DNA of 64,000 nucleotides from assembly GCA_013365325.1 (NCBI GenBank), contig JABVXV010000234.1, forward strand, positions 36,754-100,753, given 5' to 3'. Positions within the stretch are counted from its first letter, which is position 1; every line of letters begins with the position of its first letter. This document shows, piece after piece, positions 27,495 to 41,600 of this stretch. The position numbers were made by a program, and so were the translations under genes. Origin of the DNA: Dipetalonema caudispina (lineage: Eukaryota > Nematoda > Chromadorea > Rhabditida > Onchocercidae). A model generated the notes under the pieces. That model did not search any database. It worked only from the letters and a program-made list of their open reading frames with translations, and was not told the origin of the DNA.

Positions 27495-29862
27495 TTATTT
27501 TTTTGGTGTATCTGACAAAGAAAAGTATTGTTGTTTGCCGGGTGTATACTTTATTGGTACTTTCGTTAGTAATGCCGGATTATCTTCACATGCAATCGGT
27601 ATATCTTCCGTTTTTTCACTTACTTGAACTCGTAAATTATTTGATCGTGGTTTATCGCTGAAAAGAATTTTTTTTCGTTTTTTTTTGATTTCATAATTTA
27701 AAATTTGTTGTTTAGGTAAATTTTTAATTCTTTACAAAATATTACATCATATTATTTGTATTGTAATAAATAATGATATTAGCAATTTTTTAACATAATA
27801 TTTTTGTTTGGAAAAGAAAAATTGTTCAAAAAAAAAAAAAAAAAAATCATTTCTAATTTTTTTCTTTTTTCAGAAAACTTTGTGCTATATTATTTGCATT
27901 GTATTTTGTCAATTATAATATTTAATTGTTAATTTATTCGTCATCGTTTTAGATTTTTTGATTTTTTTTGTTTTTCTTTTTATCATTTATATTTTAAAAT
28001 TTTTATTTAGGAAAAGTTTTAGTTTTTCGAAAAATATTACATTGCATCATTTTTGTATTTTATTTTATAAATAACAGTATTTAATTGTTAATTTATTTAT
28101 TTCAAGCGTTTGAAAATATTTCAATATTCTGTGGTAAATTTCTTTTTTTTTCTAATTATTTATTAAGTATAAAATATCATTTTGAAATTAACAAGAAAAA
28201 AAGGAAAAAAAAAGAGAAGGAAGAAAACGAAGTGAAAAAAAAAAGAAGAAGAAACGAACGTTTATTTTCTATTCTTCCTATTAAATTTATTAATATTTGA
28301 AAATTAATTGGTTAATAATTTATTAAGAAAACTAATTTGAAATTTTATTTTTTTTTAATATCAATCATTTCTAGTAGAATTTTTTTTTTTTTTGCTTTCT
28401 ATCATCGATATTTAAATGATAGCAAAAATTTACTTGAGTGATTTTAAAATGTTTTGATTTGGTTTTAAATCAGGATTTTGTTTCATTCGATTAAATTCTT
28501 GTTGACAAATATCGATTACATCAGGTGCAAGTGGTAAATCCATTTCGATCGATTTTTCGGTCATTAATGCTAGACGAACATATGCTGTTGCTACTGGATG
28601 ATTTGGCTGTTCAATTACTAAAGTTACCTAAATTTGGTTATAAAAAAAAGAAAAAAAAAAAGGATTACATATATATATATGTATGTGTATATGCATAAAT
28701 TAAATTTATTTAAAAAGGCATAAAAGATAATTGAAATTGAAAAATATGAAATTATAAAATTTCTTCCTTTTTTTTTGAGTTCATCGATGAAAACGAAAAA
28801 TTTTTTTCCTTCAAATTAATATCTAATAATGAAAAAAATTAAAAAAAAATAGTCAGATTTAAATTTGTAATTAAAATAGTTAATTGAAAGAAGAAATATT
28901 ATTCCTTCCTTTTACGTATTGCTATCAAAATAATATTGGTTCGAAATTTGAACAAACTTAATTATGTCTTATTGATTAGTTCGTACATTTAATTAATTTT
29001 ATTTTTAGAAACAAAGAATTATGCCTATTTGATTGTGCAAAATTTAAATTAGCCTAATTTATGAATTTTTGTTCATACAAAAATCTTTCTAAATTTGTCA
29101 TCTTATATATACTATATGTAATGCCTAATTAGTTATATTTTCCGCCTACATTATACATCACTCTTATAAATTTGAATATTATATATTGTTATAATCTGTA
29201 CTTGCAACACTATCCATATTCTAAATCAAAATCCTCAAAGTTTATGCTAATGTAAAATAGCATATTGCAAAATGAAAATATTATTTGAAAATATTGAAAT
29301 TTATAATTTAATTAATTTAGAAATCTTTCATTTTCAATTTATGCAATTTTAAAAGCTTTACCTAATTATGATATTATCATTTTTAAACTTCGAAATACTT
29401 ATCTTTTGATTTAATTTGGAAATTTAAAAAAAAAAAAAGAAAGAAACGAAGTAACTATATGTTCGACATCATTTAAAACTTTTTTTTTTTTTTTTTTGAA
29501 AGAATTGGAAAAAATGTTTTTCTATTAATCTAATCATATTTGATTGTTCATAGAAGCTAAATAGTTTTTATTATTGTTTAAGAATATTAACCAAATAATG
29601 TATCATTCGTTGTTTAAAAAAAAAAAAAAAAAGTTCGAAATGTTAATATTTTCGAAATTGTGTAACAATTTCGAAATTCAAATCCATCAATATTAAAACA
29701 GCAAAATGTTATGTTTAGGATGAATGAGAAAAAAAAACAATTTTAAAAACTTTTCTTACTGAAAAATTTTTGAAAAAAAAAGAATAAACCACAAAGATCT
29801 AAGAAAAACTATGATTGATGAATAATAACATTGAAATGACTATGAAACGTAACATTTCTTTG

Positions 29863-29893
<31 letters not shown>

Positions 29894-32800
29894 TGAAAAC
29901 AATGATTGATGAGTATTAGCATAACGTTAAGGCTACGTTGAAAAATATGTTGCATAAAATTAAAATCATTTCAATGCTTGCATTATGTTTCATGAAAAGA
30001 AAGCATATACGTAAGATTTACGTCAAAAAAGGAAAACAATGATTACTTTAGTATTAATAATGAAATGTAAGATTACGTTAAAAAAAAAAAAAGAAAAAAT
30101 AATAATATATAAAATATGGAATCATTCTATTATTGCTTATTTTCATGTTACTAAAAAATAAAATATGAATAATAATTATTTTGTAAATTAAAATTTTAAA
30201 TTTATACTAAAATTTTTCATCTTTTTTAAATTAAATTTTGTTAGAGAAATGAATAAATGTAATGGAATAGGAAAAAAAGAAATGATTACATATCCATTTT
30301 TCTGTAAACCAGTACAAATTAAATTTGATACATCATTAACTGTTGTAACCGGTACTGAATCGACATCTAAGATTGCATCACCTTTTGTTAAACACATTCC
30401 GGCTAATGTATGCTCAATGACACGTGTAACATAAACCTTAAATAAAAAATTTTTATTTTAATTTTAAATAAAAGTTCAAATTTTAACAATACTCATTTTT
30501 TGACGCAAATTATTGTTTAAAAATAACACTTTTTATTTCAGCACTTATTTTTAATATAATATGTAGAATTTCCTTTTTTTTTTTTTTTGCTATAATATTC
30601 AAAACTTTATTCTACAAAAAAATGAAAAAAAAAAAAAGAAAAATTTTAAAAATCTCTTTTTAAAAATAAAACTTTGCCATATTTTTCTTTTCCTTGAATT
30701 TATTAAATACAAAATTTACATTCTAAATTTGAAGCACAAAAAAAAAAAAGGAGTGAAAATTTAATCTATCCTTTTTAATTTTTAAAAATAAGAAATGAAA
30801 TGTCAAATGTTAGAAAGTATATGAATTACATATCAACATATTCTGCATAGTTTTTTTATTTTTGTAATTTTCATATTTTTGCTAAAATTTGCATATTTTG
30901 ATTTTTTTTTTCCATGCGTTTCATACAAATTATTGCATAACATTTTATAAATTCAAATATATGAAAAAAAGACGAATTATTCATAAATTTAACCTTATTA
31001 TTGTATGATTTAACAGATAGTGCAAGTTTGCAATTTCGAATGAAATACATAACAGCAATATGATACTTATAATTTGTATTTTGTTCATAACCTTTTGGAA
31101 ATCGTCGTTCTTCCATTTCCAGTTTTGTTATTAGTCGTATTCCATTAATTTTGAACTATATCAGATCATTATTCATTTACGCTCATTAATTATGCTAATT
31201 AAAAATCAACGAATGTATACATGATTAAAAATTTACTATCACAAATATTCATTTTTTTTTAATTGAAATACATTTTTAAAACAATTGATATAAAAATCAT
31301 AAGTGGCATTAAAATATGATCATAATTTTGTTTGATTCGAAATTTCCAATTAATTTATCACAAATATTATTGTAGCTATAAATTCACTAACATAATTATG
31401 ATAATAATTTTACCATTACTAAAAAAAAAAAAAAAAAAAAGCGACATACACTGTAATCATTTTTGCTAAATTCCGACAGCAAATCTTCAAATTCTTTTCG
31501 TGTTTCAATTTTTTTATCATCAATATTTGTAATTATATCACCGAATTGTAACAAATGTTCAGCTATTGATCCACGCTCAACTTTTATGACTGCCATTGCT
31601 TTCGTTATCATTATTCCAATCTATTCAAAATGTTATCATCATTAATCAGATCTATTCAAACTTTTATTATAGTTATTTCGGTCAATTTAAGCATAATTAT
31701 CAATTATTTCAATCTTTTTAAGCTTTTTTTTTATCATTATTCCAAATCTATTTTAGCTTCTCTCTTATCATTATTCTTATTTACAGGAAACTTTTACCCA
31801 ATATTTTTACTATTATAATTTTAACTGATTTAAGCTTGCTTATCATTATTATTCTATTCTACTTAAGCTTTAATTATTTCAATTCATTGAAGTGAATATT
31901 CATTATATTTATATATATTCAGATAACTGATATATGAAGAAATTTTTAAGTATAGGAAAAATATTAAGCTATGAAAAATTTTTAAATATATGAAAAATAT
32001 TATGCTATAAAAAATTTTTGAATATAATAAAAATATTAAGCTATGAAAAATTTTTGAGTATGAAATAATGGCAAATTTCTTCCATTAGTACTTATTTGTT
32101 ATTATTCCTAAAAAGATCGTTTTTTTTTTTTTTTTTTAAATAAACAATTTAATAATTTCATAAAAAAATTATGTTTTTCTATTTGCTTTTTTTTTTTTAA
32201 AAAAAAATAAACAATTTAATAGTTTCATACAAAAATTATTCTTTTCTATTTGTTTTTTCTTTTTTTAACAAAAATATTTTTATAAGAATTTAAAAAATTT
32301 CTCAAATGAAATGTATTATTATATTATCACTAACATTAGCACCCTTTTTTCCTTTAACAATTCCTTGGAAATGTTGACAATAGCCAACTGGTATTTTTTG
32401 GCCTAATGCTTCCACATAAACATTATCGATTTTCTGAATGTATAAAATTAAATTATTTCATAATTTAAATTGTAATGATGAAATTTTTTTTTTTTTGTAA
32501 TAAAAAAAAAGTAATTAAATAACTAAACTTCGTTTTATCTATGATTTGCATAATTATAAGTTCATATGTACCGTATAAATGATGTATTTAAGTATACGAA
32601 AATGACGTATAAGATTTATCATAGAATTTCCCTATTTACTTATTTTTGATACGGTTAAAAACAGGTTAAAAAGGGAAAAGCATTAAACATTTTCTAACAT
32701 AATGAAAAAAGGATTAATTTAGCGAAATTAATTTAAAAATTAAACCTTCATATTATCTTTTATCTTTGTGATCATTCGACTGCTTTATTGAAGAATGCTG

Positions 32801-32977
32801 CTGTTGTAGTAACTTTTTTTTTTGCAATAAAAATTAATTTTAAATATTATTTTCATTATTATTTCCTTTCTTCCTTTTTGTTTCCTTTTTCTTTCCCTTC
32901 CAAATTACAAAAATCTATTACATATTTCACATTTTATTATAAAAAAAAAACGAAAATCTAACCTTATGCTTTGACAT
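27495..32977 (-). CDS. Tandem PDZ-domain protein, nematode type, 7 exons
   Basis: Exons: 32977-32963, 32433-32335, 31620-31450, 31155-30994, 30436-30290, 28627-28434, 27657-27495. All phases join, giving 316 aa. PDZ 1 covers about residues 8-105: GYCQHFQGIVKGKKG, VIKVERGSIAEHLLQFGDII and KIETRKEFEDLL. A connector with RRFPKGYEQN and YHIAVMYFIRNCKLALSVKS leads into PDZ 2, about residues 145-215: VYVTRVIEHTLAGMCLTKGD, AILDVDSVPVTTV and YVTLVIEQP. A 100-residue tail follows (PLAPDVIDICQQEFNRM) with no domain I recognise. There is no signal peptide or membrane helix, so it is probably a cytosolic scaffold binding C-terminal peptides. I recall similar tandem-PDZ proteins in nematodes but cannot name the orthologue. 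Exon 1 encodes only MSKHK and is the least certain part. A TCTCATCTTAG acceptor-like site about 17 bases before its ATG suggests trans-splicing. Introns are long (up to about 1.7 kb). Confidence 0.82.
31938..32066. repeat. ~36-bp tandem repeat in a PDZ-gene intron
   Basis: About 3.5 copies of a unit like GAAAAATTTTT-A-AATATATG-AAAAATATTATGCTAT, visible between exons 2 and 3. Confidence 0.8.
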
Positions 32978-34153
32978 GGAAACATTTAAGAAATCTAAGA
33001 TGAGAAAGACCTATTTATTAAAATTTTATCCATATTTTAATCTAATATTATATTAAAAATAAATGAGCTTGTATTTTAAATTTTACTGTTGCTTTCATTT
33101 TATTAAACTTTCATCTATGATTTAAGTTAATGTATACTAGAAAATAAACGGATCTGTATTTCATTTTTTAATAATGCTTCCACGTAAAATAACGAATGTA
33201 AATGTAATAACTATGGTTTTTTCTTTTTTTTTTCATCATGTAAATTTTTATTTACGATAAAAATTAGAAATTTTAATTTCCCAAAAATCATTAAAACAAA
33301 TATTTGAATCATCTAAAGATAACATTTTCCTTAGCTGAGGTTTAATGATGTAAATTAATTATCATCATCCCTACTTTATGGCTAGAATATTTGGTTGACA
33401 AAATGCCGAAAAGTCACAAGGGATGAAAGCTATCATACATGATCTGGTGTTCCAAGTTAATTGCTATCCAAGATGATTTATTAGCTCACTGATAATTAGA
33501 CCGTTTCACAGTGATGCAATAAAAAAACTTAAGTAAAAATCATCATAATTACTTCGATAAATATCTATATAAAATATGCAAAATGAAATTTCATTCCTCT
33601 CAAAATTTGCATATTTAAAGCAATAAAAATTTTCTTAAAAGAAAGTACACAGATTTGTAGAATTTCACGTCATTTGCAGCACTAATGTGTTTTATTTTTA
33701 TTTGCTTAAATCTTTGCTAAACAGAAAAAGCAGATTTCATTTCAACTTTTAACACTTTAAATTGAAAAGTTTTTCATTTCGAAATTTTCAACTATCTTAC
33801 CAAAGATTTAATTTTAAATATTCTGGTTGTATTTTTTTTTTTTTTTATCATAACAAACTTTTTTAGTAAAAGCTTTTCGAAAAATGTAATCTGTTAAAAG
33901 ATTGTAAATTTTAAAAATTAATTTAATTGAACTAAAATCATCTCACATATGATTTCATAATGAAATATTCCTATAATATCTAGGATAATTAATTCATATG
34001 AAGTTTTGAAAAAATTAAAAGTATTTCGAAATAAATTCTGATAATTACATTGTTTCTAATATGTTATCATAATATAACGTCATTGTTGTGAAAGTGTGAA
34101 AATTATGCATAAATTTATTGCAAAAGAAATTTATAATTGAAACAAATGAAAAG

Positions 34154-34184
<31 letters not shown>

Positions 34185-34297
34185 AACGTTGATAATAGTT
34201 ACTAATAATAATTAATAATAATAGAGCAAAAGTTGTGGAAGTGAAATGAATTTCTTTTTTTGTTTTGATTGCAATTGATTTATTCCACTGTAATTAA
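32978..34297. other. Intergenic region between PDZ and channel genes
   Basis: About 1.3 kb between two same-strand genes. It contains a poly-A run of about 31 at 34153-34183, probably within the channel gene's 3' flank. No exon seen. Confidence 0.5.
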
Positions 34298-37200
34298 TCA
34301 ATCCTCCATAGTATACCAACAGTAGTATAACCAATAAGAGGTTGAAAAGAGCAAAAATACTGATGGAAATACGACTCGACTATCTGTAAATGATTATCAA
34401 ATTTAATTAAAATTATCCGACTAAAATTGAAGGTAAAAAACAAACTTCTAAATTATCTCAGTTAATTTAACTTACTGTTAATTTAAGTTAAAAATAATTT
34501 CAAACCATGTAGTACGACTCAAATAATTTATAATCATAATTAAAAAATAATTTTGCTCAATAAGAGGATAATTAATGAATTCAATCATTTCAATCATTTC
34601 AGTAATATTTTTGTTCTTGTCATATGTTTGTTTTCGTTGATAAAAACAAATTTAATAATTTACATTAACCGAAATAATTTGAAAGAAATGCTATTAAGTC
34701 TGATTAAAAATAATTTTTAAGTTAAAAAAATTGAAAAGGCTAATAAATATGACATACATTAGCAAACTGAAGCAAAAAAAACAACTCTAATTTCCGTTTA
34801 AAGTAATAAAACATTTCAAAGTATTAGGTGAGTGGGTAAGAAATATGTTGCAAGTTAGGTTAAAAGTTAAAGAAAATAATTTTAACAGTTTGAATTAGTT
34901 GAAATAATTTAAAAATATGATAAAAATGCTGTAGCTATAAAAAATACTCAAAATAATTTACAATGATCAATTTGCCTTGCTACAAATTCGTTTGATGCCA
35001 TGCATTTCTGGCATGGCTTTGAAATATCGAAATTCAAAATTTTGTGATGTTCATTTTGTGTCTTTGCAACCAATGTCTGAAAAATGCATTTCAATTTTTT
35101 TTAAAAATGATTTTAAATAAGTGGAAATTAATTTAACCTAAATAAGGAAAGAAAATAAGAATGTATTTTATATTCCTATACTTTTGCTTATATATTCAAA
35201 ACAATTGCATAATTTTGGGAGCAGCTATTAAAAAGAAAAAAAGTTCAATTAACAAAACAAGTATTTATTGTTTCAATTTTAATCAAAAATTAACTTTAAA
35301 TTCCAAAATCAAACCTCGTTTAAGAGGAACAAATCTTTGAATTTAACATTACATAGATATTTGTTACTTTCAAATAAAATATTAATAAGCTTTTTCTTTT
35401 TTTATTTCTGAAAAAAAGAAAAGGAAATTAATTCAAGTTAATTACAAATGCATATGTGTATGTATTTGTGTTTTTAATTATAAATTCAAAAATGTTTACC
35501 GCTGTATTACGTAAACATCGCGTTATTCCAGCGGTCAATGAATAGGTATTTACTGTATTTGTATGACCATTATTTGTCGAATATCTCTTAGTGCTAGTAG
35601 CGGTCATTACTGGACTTTGTCGATCCAATTTTTTCTGCAAATCTCCCAATTTATTATCAATAATACATATAAAATTTAAATACGGTGCGAAAAGATAAAA
35701 AGGATTATTGAAATTAAATAATTATTTCGAGATGTTACCAGAACTAAGTTGAAAAATTGTTAAAGTACAAATCAATCAAAATTTGTTCAAATTTATTTAG
35801 GAAATATTTGAAAAAGTAAAACTACTTCATTTAAGTATTGAATTCAATCAAATTTGAACTTTTTATTCAGGTTTATAGGGGGAACACTAATTTTTCCATT
35901 CATCTAAATAGTACTTTAATGAAATTAAACTGAATAATGTTTGCGAAAGATAAAGTTGCTTCTTTCAAAAAATTAAAACATATAATTCTTTTTAATTCAA
36001 AACAAAGCAAATAATGTTTAAATTTTTGTCTCTTTTAAATATAATCCTCTTTTTTTTTTTTTTTTTTTTGTTTAAATTAATGCAAATGTTAGCATTTGAA
36101 AAAAAGTTTCTAATTTTAGATACTAATAAATAGTTAATTTCCATTTACCCTTTCAACTTCAGGATAAAGTTCAGCAGCACCAAAAACACGGCGATGTATG
36201 CAATTATAGTCACGTTTGGTTAAATAATAGCTAACAAATGAATACTCCAACAATACGAGAAATATTAATGCCTAAAAAATTAAAAAATTTTCATCTTTAT
36301 TAATTAGTTGGAAAAGTTTTAAAGTTTTTTTTTATTTCTTTAAAAAATTGAATGATTGAATCACTTCCATTTCTGCAAATCTTGTGCAAATCTTGCAATT
36401 GAATGATTTGCAGATTTCTGCAAATCTGCAATCTTGCAAATCAACTATCAAAATATTTTCAAAATAATTCAGCGTATTTTCAAATTCTGAAATTCGCATT
36501 TAAGTATAAATTGTATTTGACAGAAATTCAATTAAACAACACTTTTATTTCGCTTTAATTTCTGCTCTTCTTGATTTTTTTTTGAATAGTAAATTAGTTG
36601 TTGATGAAAAGTATCAATAAAATATCGACTACATCCGTAATTGTTAATTTAATAATTAAAAATTATCTCAAACCAATTACAAACTATGCTATTTGGTAAT
36701 TGAGACTGAAAAGAAAAGCTACAAATATCAATTAATTAAAAACGAAAAGCTGTTAACAAAAATTTATTAATTTTGGATTTTTATAAATTACTGAAGTGGA
36801 AAATTTTATTAATATAATAAGCAATGATTAAATAACACGAAAAAATTGTTAAATAACAAGTAATATTTTACTGTAAGGGATTAAAAAAAAAGGGGAATAT
36901 AAGATGAGGAAAGATCAAAAGGTCAAAAATTACCTGTGAGAATGTTAGCCAAATATCCAACGCTTTGATATAACTAACCTGAAATTTGTTAAAGCTTAAA
37001 AACGAGCGATTAAAAGATAGGAATAAATGCAAATTGATATATAAGCATGACATGAGTGTGATATGATAATATGATACCATTTATTTCCATTATATCTATT
37101 TATTTCCAATATATCTATTGAATCATTTTTTCATCTTTATTTGCTTCTGTATTTTTTTTTTTTTCGCATCAATGAAAATTGCATTTGATGATACAAATTA

Positions 37201-38647
37201 TAAATAAAATATGGAAATCACGCAGATCATTAAATCATCAACAAATATTCAAATTAATAGATCAAATATTTTCAGCATTAGTTGCAATATGAAAATTCAA
37301 AAAATGATGTAAATAAAACATAAATTCTCAAAAGTAATTTGTATTTAAAAGGAAAACTGAAACTTTAAATTATATTATTTCGTTGACTTTTTTTTTTTTT
37401 TGCTTCCTCTATTCCTTTCTATTCAACTTTTTCTCTTTGTAACTTTTACACTTTTATTCGATGGAATAAATTCGTCTTGTTTGTTTTGCATTGAATTATT
37501 CAAAAATAAGCAATGTAATACAAATAGAAATGTTGGGAAATAACTTACTGAAATATTTTTAATTAAATTAAATAAATGAATTTATTTAAAAAAAAAAAAA
37601 AGTGTAACAAACTTGTGGTAAATCTTGTCTTGCGCCATTACTCATTGTTGTTAATGTAAGCAATGTGGTAATTGTCAATGTTATCCGAGCTGGTGAAGCA
37701 CGAGGATCGATCCAAAAACTCATCCATGAAATGGATACAAGCATTGCTGATGGAAAATATGTTTGAATTACATGAAATAGCATTAGCCGTTTCATGACGA
37801 TCAATCCGCGGATACATGACCAGTTACCTGATGGAAAATTTAATTAACCTAATTATTATTTAATCAGTAAGAATATGGAATCAAAAAAAATACAGATAAT
37901 AATTTATAAATCATCGGTTAATTGACTAGTTAAATAAATTAGCACTAATAACAACTAGATATTATGATTTGTAATCATAATTTATTCTCATTTTTTCCTT
38001 GTCCCTTCTTCACCAGAGTAAGATATTGTAATAAAAAAAAAATACATTTCCAGGCGAAAATTTTTTAGTAAATTAAAATTACATTGAAATTGAATACAAT
38101 CAATTTTATGATAAGAATGGCAGTTGTTATTATATACTATCTGTTTATATCATATCAAAAATTTGCAGATTTCTGCTGAAAAATTATACCCAATCGATTA
38201 ATTTTTTCATAATATAATCAAATTTTAAGCATATATTACAAAATAGAATAAAAAAATTATTTTAAACAATTTCATTTGAAGATGTTTACTTTGAACAAAA
38301 ATAATTTGCTAATTAAAGACAAAAAAAAAAATTGTAATTTAACATTTTTGAAATAAAATCAAATTACCGGAACCACGAAACAATGGATATGGTGTTAGGC
38401 ACTTCTCAAATCTTGTATTCGTGATAACCATATCGTTGGTTTTAATTTCGCTGTTACTTCCGAATGGAAAATACGGTGGTTCTTCATGCCATGTTAGATT
38501 TACTAAATTTTCTATATAAGCATCTGAAAAATTATCACATTTGATAATATGACATTATCATTTGTTATCTAAAGTGTTCATAAAACATCGAGAAAATTGA
38601 TTAAATCAAAAAGATTTGAGTTACTTATTAAATTTCTACTTACTATT

Positions 38648-38684
<37 letters not shown>

Positions 38685-41600
38685 GAATACTGCATTACAA
38701 CATATCGCATGGAATTTTTTGTTAACAAATGCAAATATACATAATACTGTGTCGATGGTAAACTCTTAAGTGATATGTAATCGAGATATTAATTAGTAAT
38801 AATATACCAATATATCATGATATTATGCCATAGTTAAAACAAGAAAATATATATATTTCTTTTTTTTTTTGAGTGACAAATTATATTTGTAAGAAAAATT
38901 TCTTAGAATTTTTTGATTTTAACTACTACGTCACTTCGTTTTCTTTTTTTTTAAACTTTAACATGCGACAAGGGTGAATTTGTCAGTTGTCCGTGAAAGA
39001 TCTGAGATAGAGATAATTATAATTGTAATATTTTAACAAGGAAAAACGAAAATTTTGTAATTTTTTGAACGAAAAATATTCTAATGTTAAGTTAAATGCT
39101 CCCATGAGAAAACAATAAACGATAAGCATACAGCTTTGGATAATAAGTGGACATTCTTGTTTATCCATCGGGAATCGTTGTAAATCCATCATACAAGATA
39201 ATGTCACATCCAATCTGAAAGATCAAAACTGAATTTTCATTTTATCCTACCAAACTACCCATATAAATGATAAATTGTTCGCTAGTGAGCGAAAAATTTG
39301 CAAAATTTCAACGCTTATTTTGCAAGAGAATTTTAGCAATAGCAATAAAAAATTGAAAATTACATCAAAAACAAAAATTTGCATATTTTTTTTAAGAAAA
39401 AATTGGTGATAAAATCATAGAGTTGTACTTTTTTAATTTAAAAATAAATGAAGAGTGTTAATTTAGAGAGCAATGCACGGAAGATACCGTAACAGAATTA
39501 TCAGAATAAGTTTTCATGTTGTTCATTTTGTTATTGGAGTATCATTTAAGGCTTATTTTTGAAACTCATAAACTAGATCATTTTAATTATTCAACTATGC
39601 ACTTATCCAAGTGAAAAGTGGAAATAAGAAATGACGTCGTCCTGGGATGTTGTGATTACTTCTCAATTGTTCTTTTCTCATACTATGCCAGAACTTTTAG
39701 GCCTGCTGCATTGAAATGAAACAATTAGAATAATTCATTTTTTTTACTTATGTTTAGCCTAATATACTAGTGACATTCCAAGTAAGTCATAAAAACACTG
39801 ACAAAAAGCTTATTAGTTGAATAATATAAGCTTACTACCTCATAGTTTTGAATATTAAACCATCCGGATAAATGATGACCATGAAATTTGGCGTTGTCAC
39901 TTCTTGGAGGTAGGCAAATTTGGAATTAACAAAGTAGAGGTCTGGCTGCCACAAACGTTCAACAATGAATTTATGTGTTACAAGAACTGGATGTGTACAA
40001 TTATGGGTTAAGCGACGATCATACCAAGCTAGAGCAAGATACATATCAACTTCAAAATCCTGCAAAAAAATTGTACAAATTGTAGGAAAATTAATTTTTA
40101 AATAAGCCGAATTTTGAAGGAAAAAAATTTCAGTAAAATAGTAGTAAAGAATTAAGGAAAAAAAACGGCATAATCTCAACTGATTAGACTTTAATGGGCA
40201 TTTCAAAAAAAAGAAAAAATTAAAAGAAATTATTCAATTATATCTTTATAGCTTCTGCACCTATGGTTAAAATTAATAGTTATCAAAGTGCAAAATTAGG
40301 TTTTAAATCAAAATTTGAGATAATTTACCATTGTTTGCGTTCTAAACGATGACATAGACTCGATATATACAGCTACAGACACTACGGTTGTTTTACCTGA
40401 AATTTATTACAGCAAAATTTTCTTACGCATTAATGTGTTTTTTATGCAAATATTTTGTATTTTTTTTTTTTTTTTGTGACAATTATGAATGATATCTGCA
40501 GGTAAATTTACAAAATAGTCCGGAAGCAAACAATATGTTAAATTATTGCCAGAAGTTTTCTTCTTCATTTTAAAATTTTACAAAAAAAAAAACCTTCAGC
40601 TTGACTTGGTGTCATAAACATATTATACCCGTCCTTGACAACGCCATTACCAATAATTCGCAATAAACGATCCGCTGGTTCCGCCCTAGCAATATAAATC
40701 GCTATACTGTATGGTACGGTAAGTGTTGCACAGTAATATTGCTATACGGTAGGATTTGAAATAATATGTTTTAACAGAGCAACGAGGCTATTAATTGCAT
40801 AGGTACTTGAGAATTCAGCAAATAATCTATCGATCAATCAGCTTGTTCAATTTTTCTTCCCTAGTCTTCAGTATAGCTCAAACAACTTGATTTTAGCCTA
40901 CAGATGCACATATCATTTTTACAATTTATATTTGCTTAGAGTATCGTACGACTATTTGTAGTTAATTAAAATAATAATTTGCATTTCAATACTTTGATAT
41001 GATATATTGAGGTAAGTATGCAGAAGTCGAAAAAGAATTTGCTGTTAACTATGCGTCCAACTGATCGTATTAATTAAAAACAGTGTATTACTGTCAGCTA
41101 AAATATGTACTTAATGTTGAAATATAATTGAAAAATACTGTGATAATATGATTTAAACATACTAAAATAATATAATATGAAAATACCAAAATATAATGTA
41201 CAAATGATACAAGTGAATTTTTGATGGAATATTCCTTGAATAGAACTTTTTGAGGGGCAACAAAATGTAATTCGGAAAAATTCGAACCACAGTAAATTAT
41301 CCGGTTGATTGCCGGAATTCCATGGTTCGCATATCGCATGTATCTTGAAATTGCTATCGAAGGCAGTTTTCATGTAAGGATTATGTGGCGGTTTCGAACT
41401 ATAATATTTTCAAACTTTTTATTAAGATTTGAAAATTATAAAGTTAACATTTTTAAATTAACGAAGAAAATTTCATTGTTTCATTATGACATATTATTAA
41501 AAAACACTTGGAGTCCATAAACTTTATCGGTTAATATGATAGCGTAATGGAATGATATGTCTATCATATGTGTTTAATTTTTCTTTTTTTTTTTTTTTGC

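Noticed and set aside
28430..28433. Apparent stop codon ending the PDZ gene after CTCAAG
   Set aside because: A GTAAAT donor overlaps it, and an in-phase downstream exon at 27657-27495 continues the protein.
41098..41391. Coding-like patch in channel intron 2; open frames on both strands, with a GTAAGG donor-like site on the plus strand
   Set aside because: No acceptor gives an open in-phase exon on the plus strand, no ATG starts the frame, and neither translation resembles the channel or another family.
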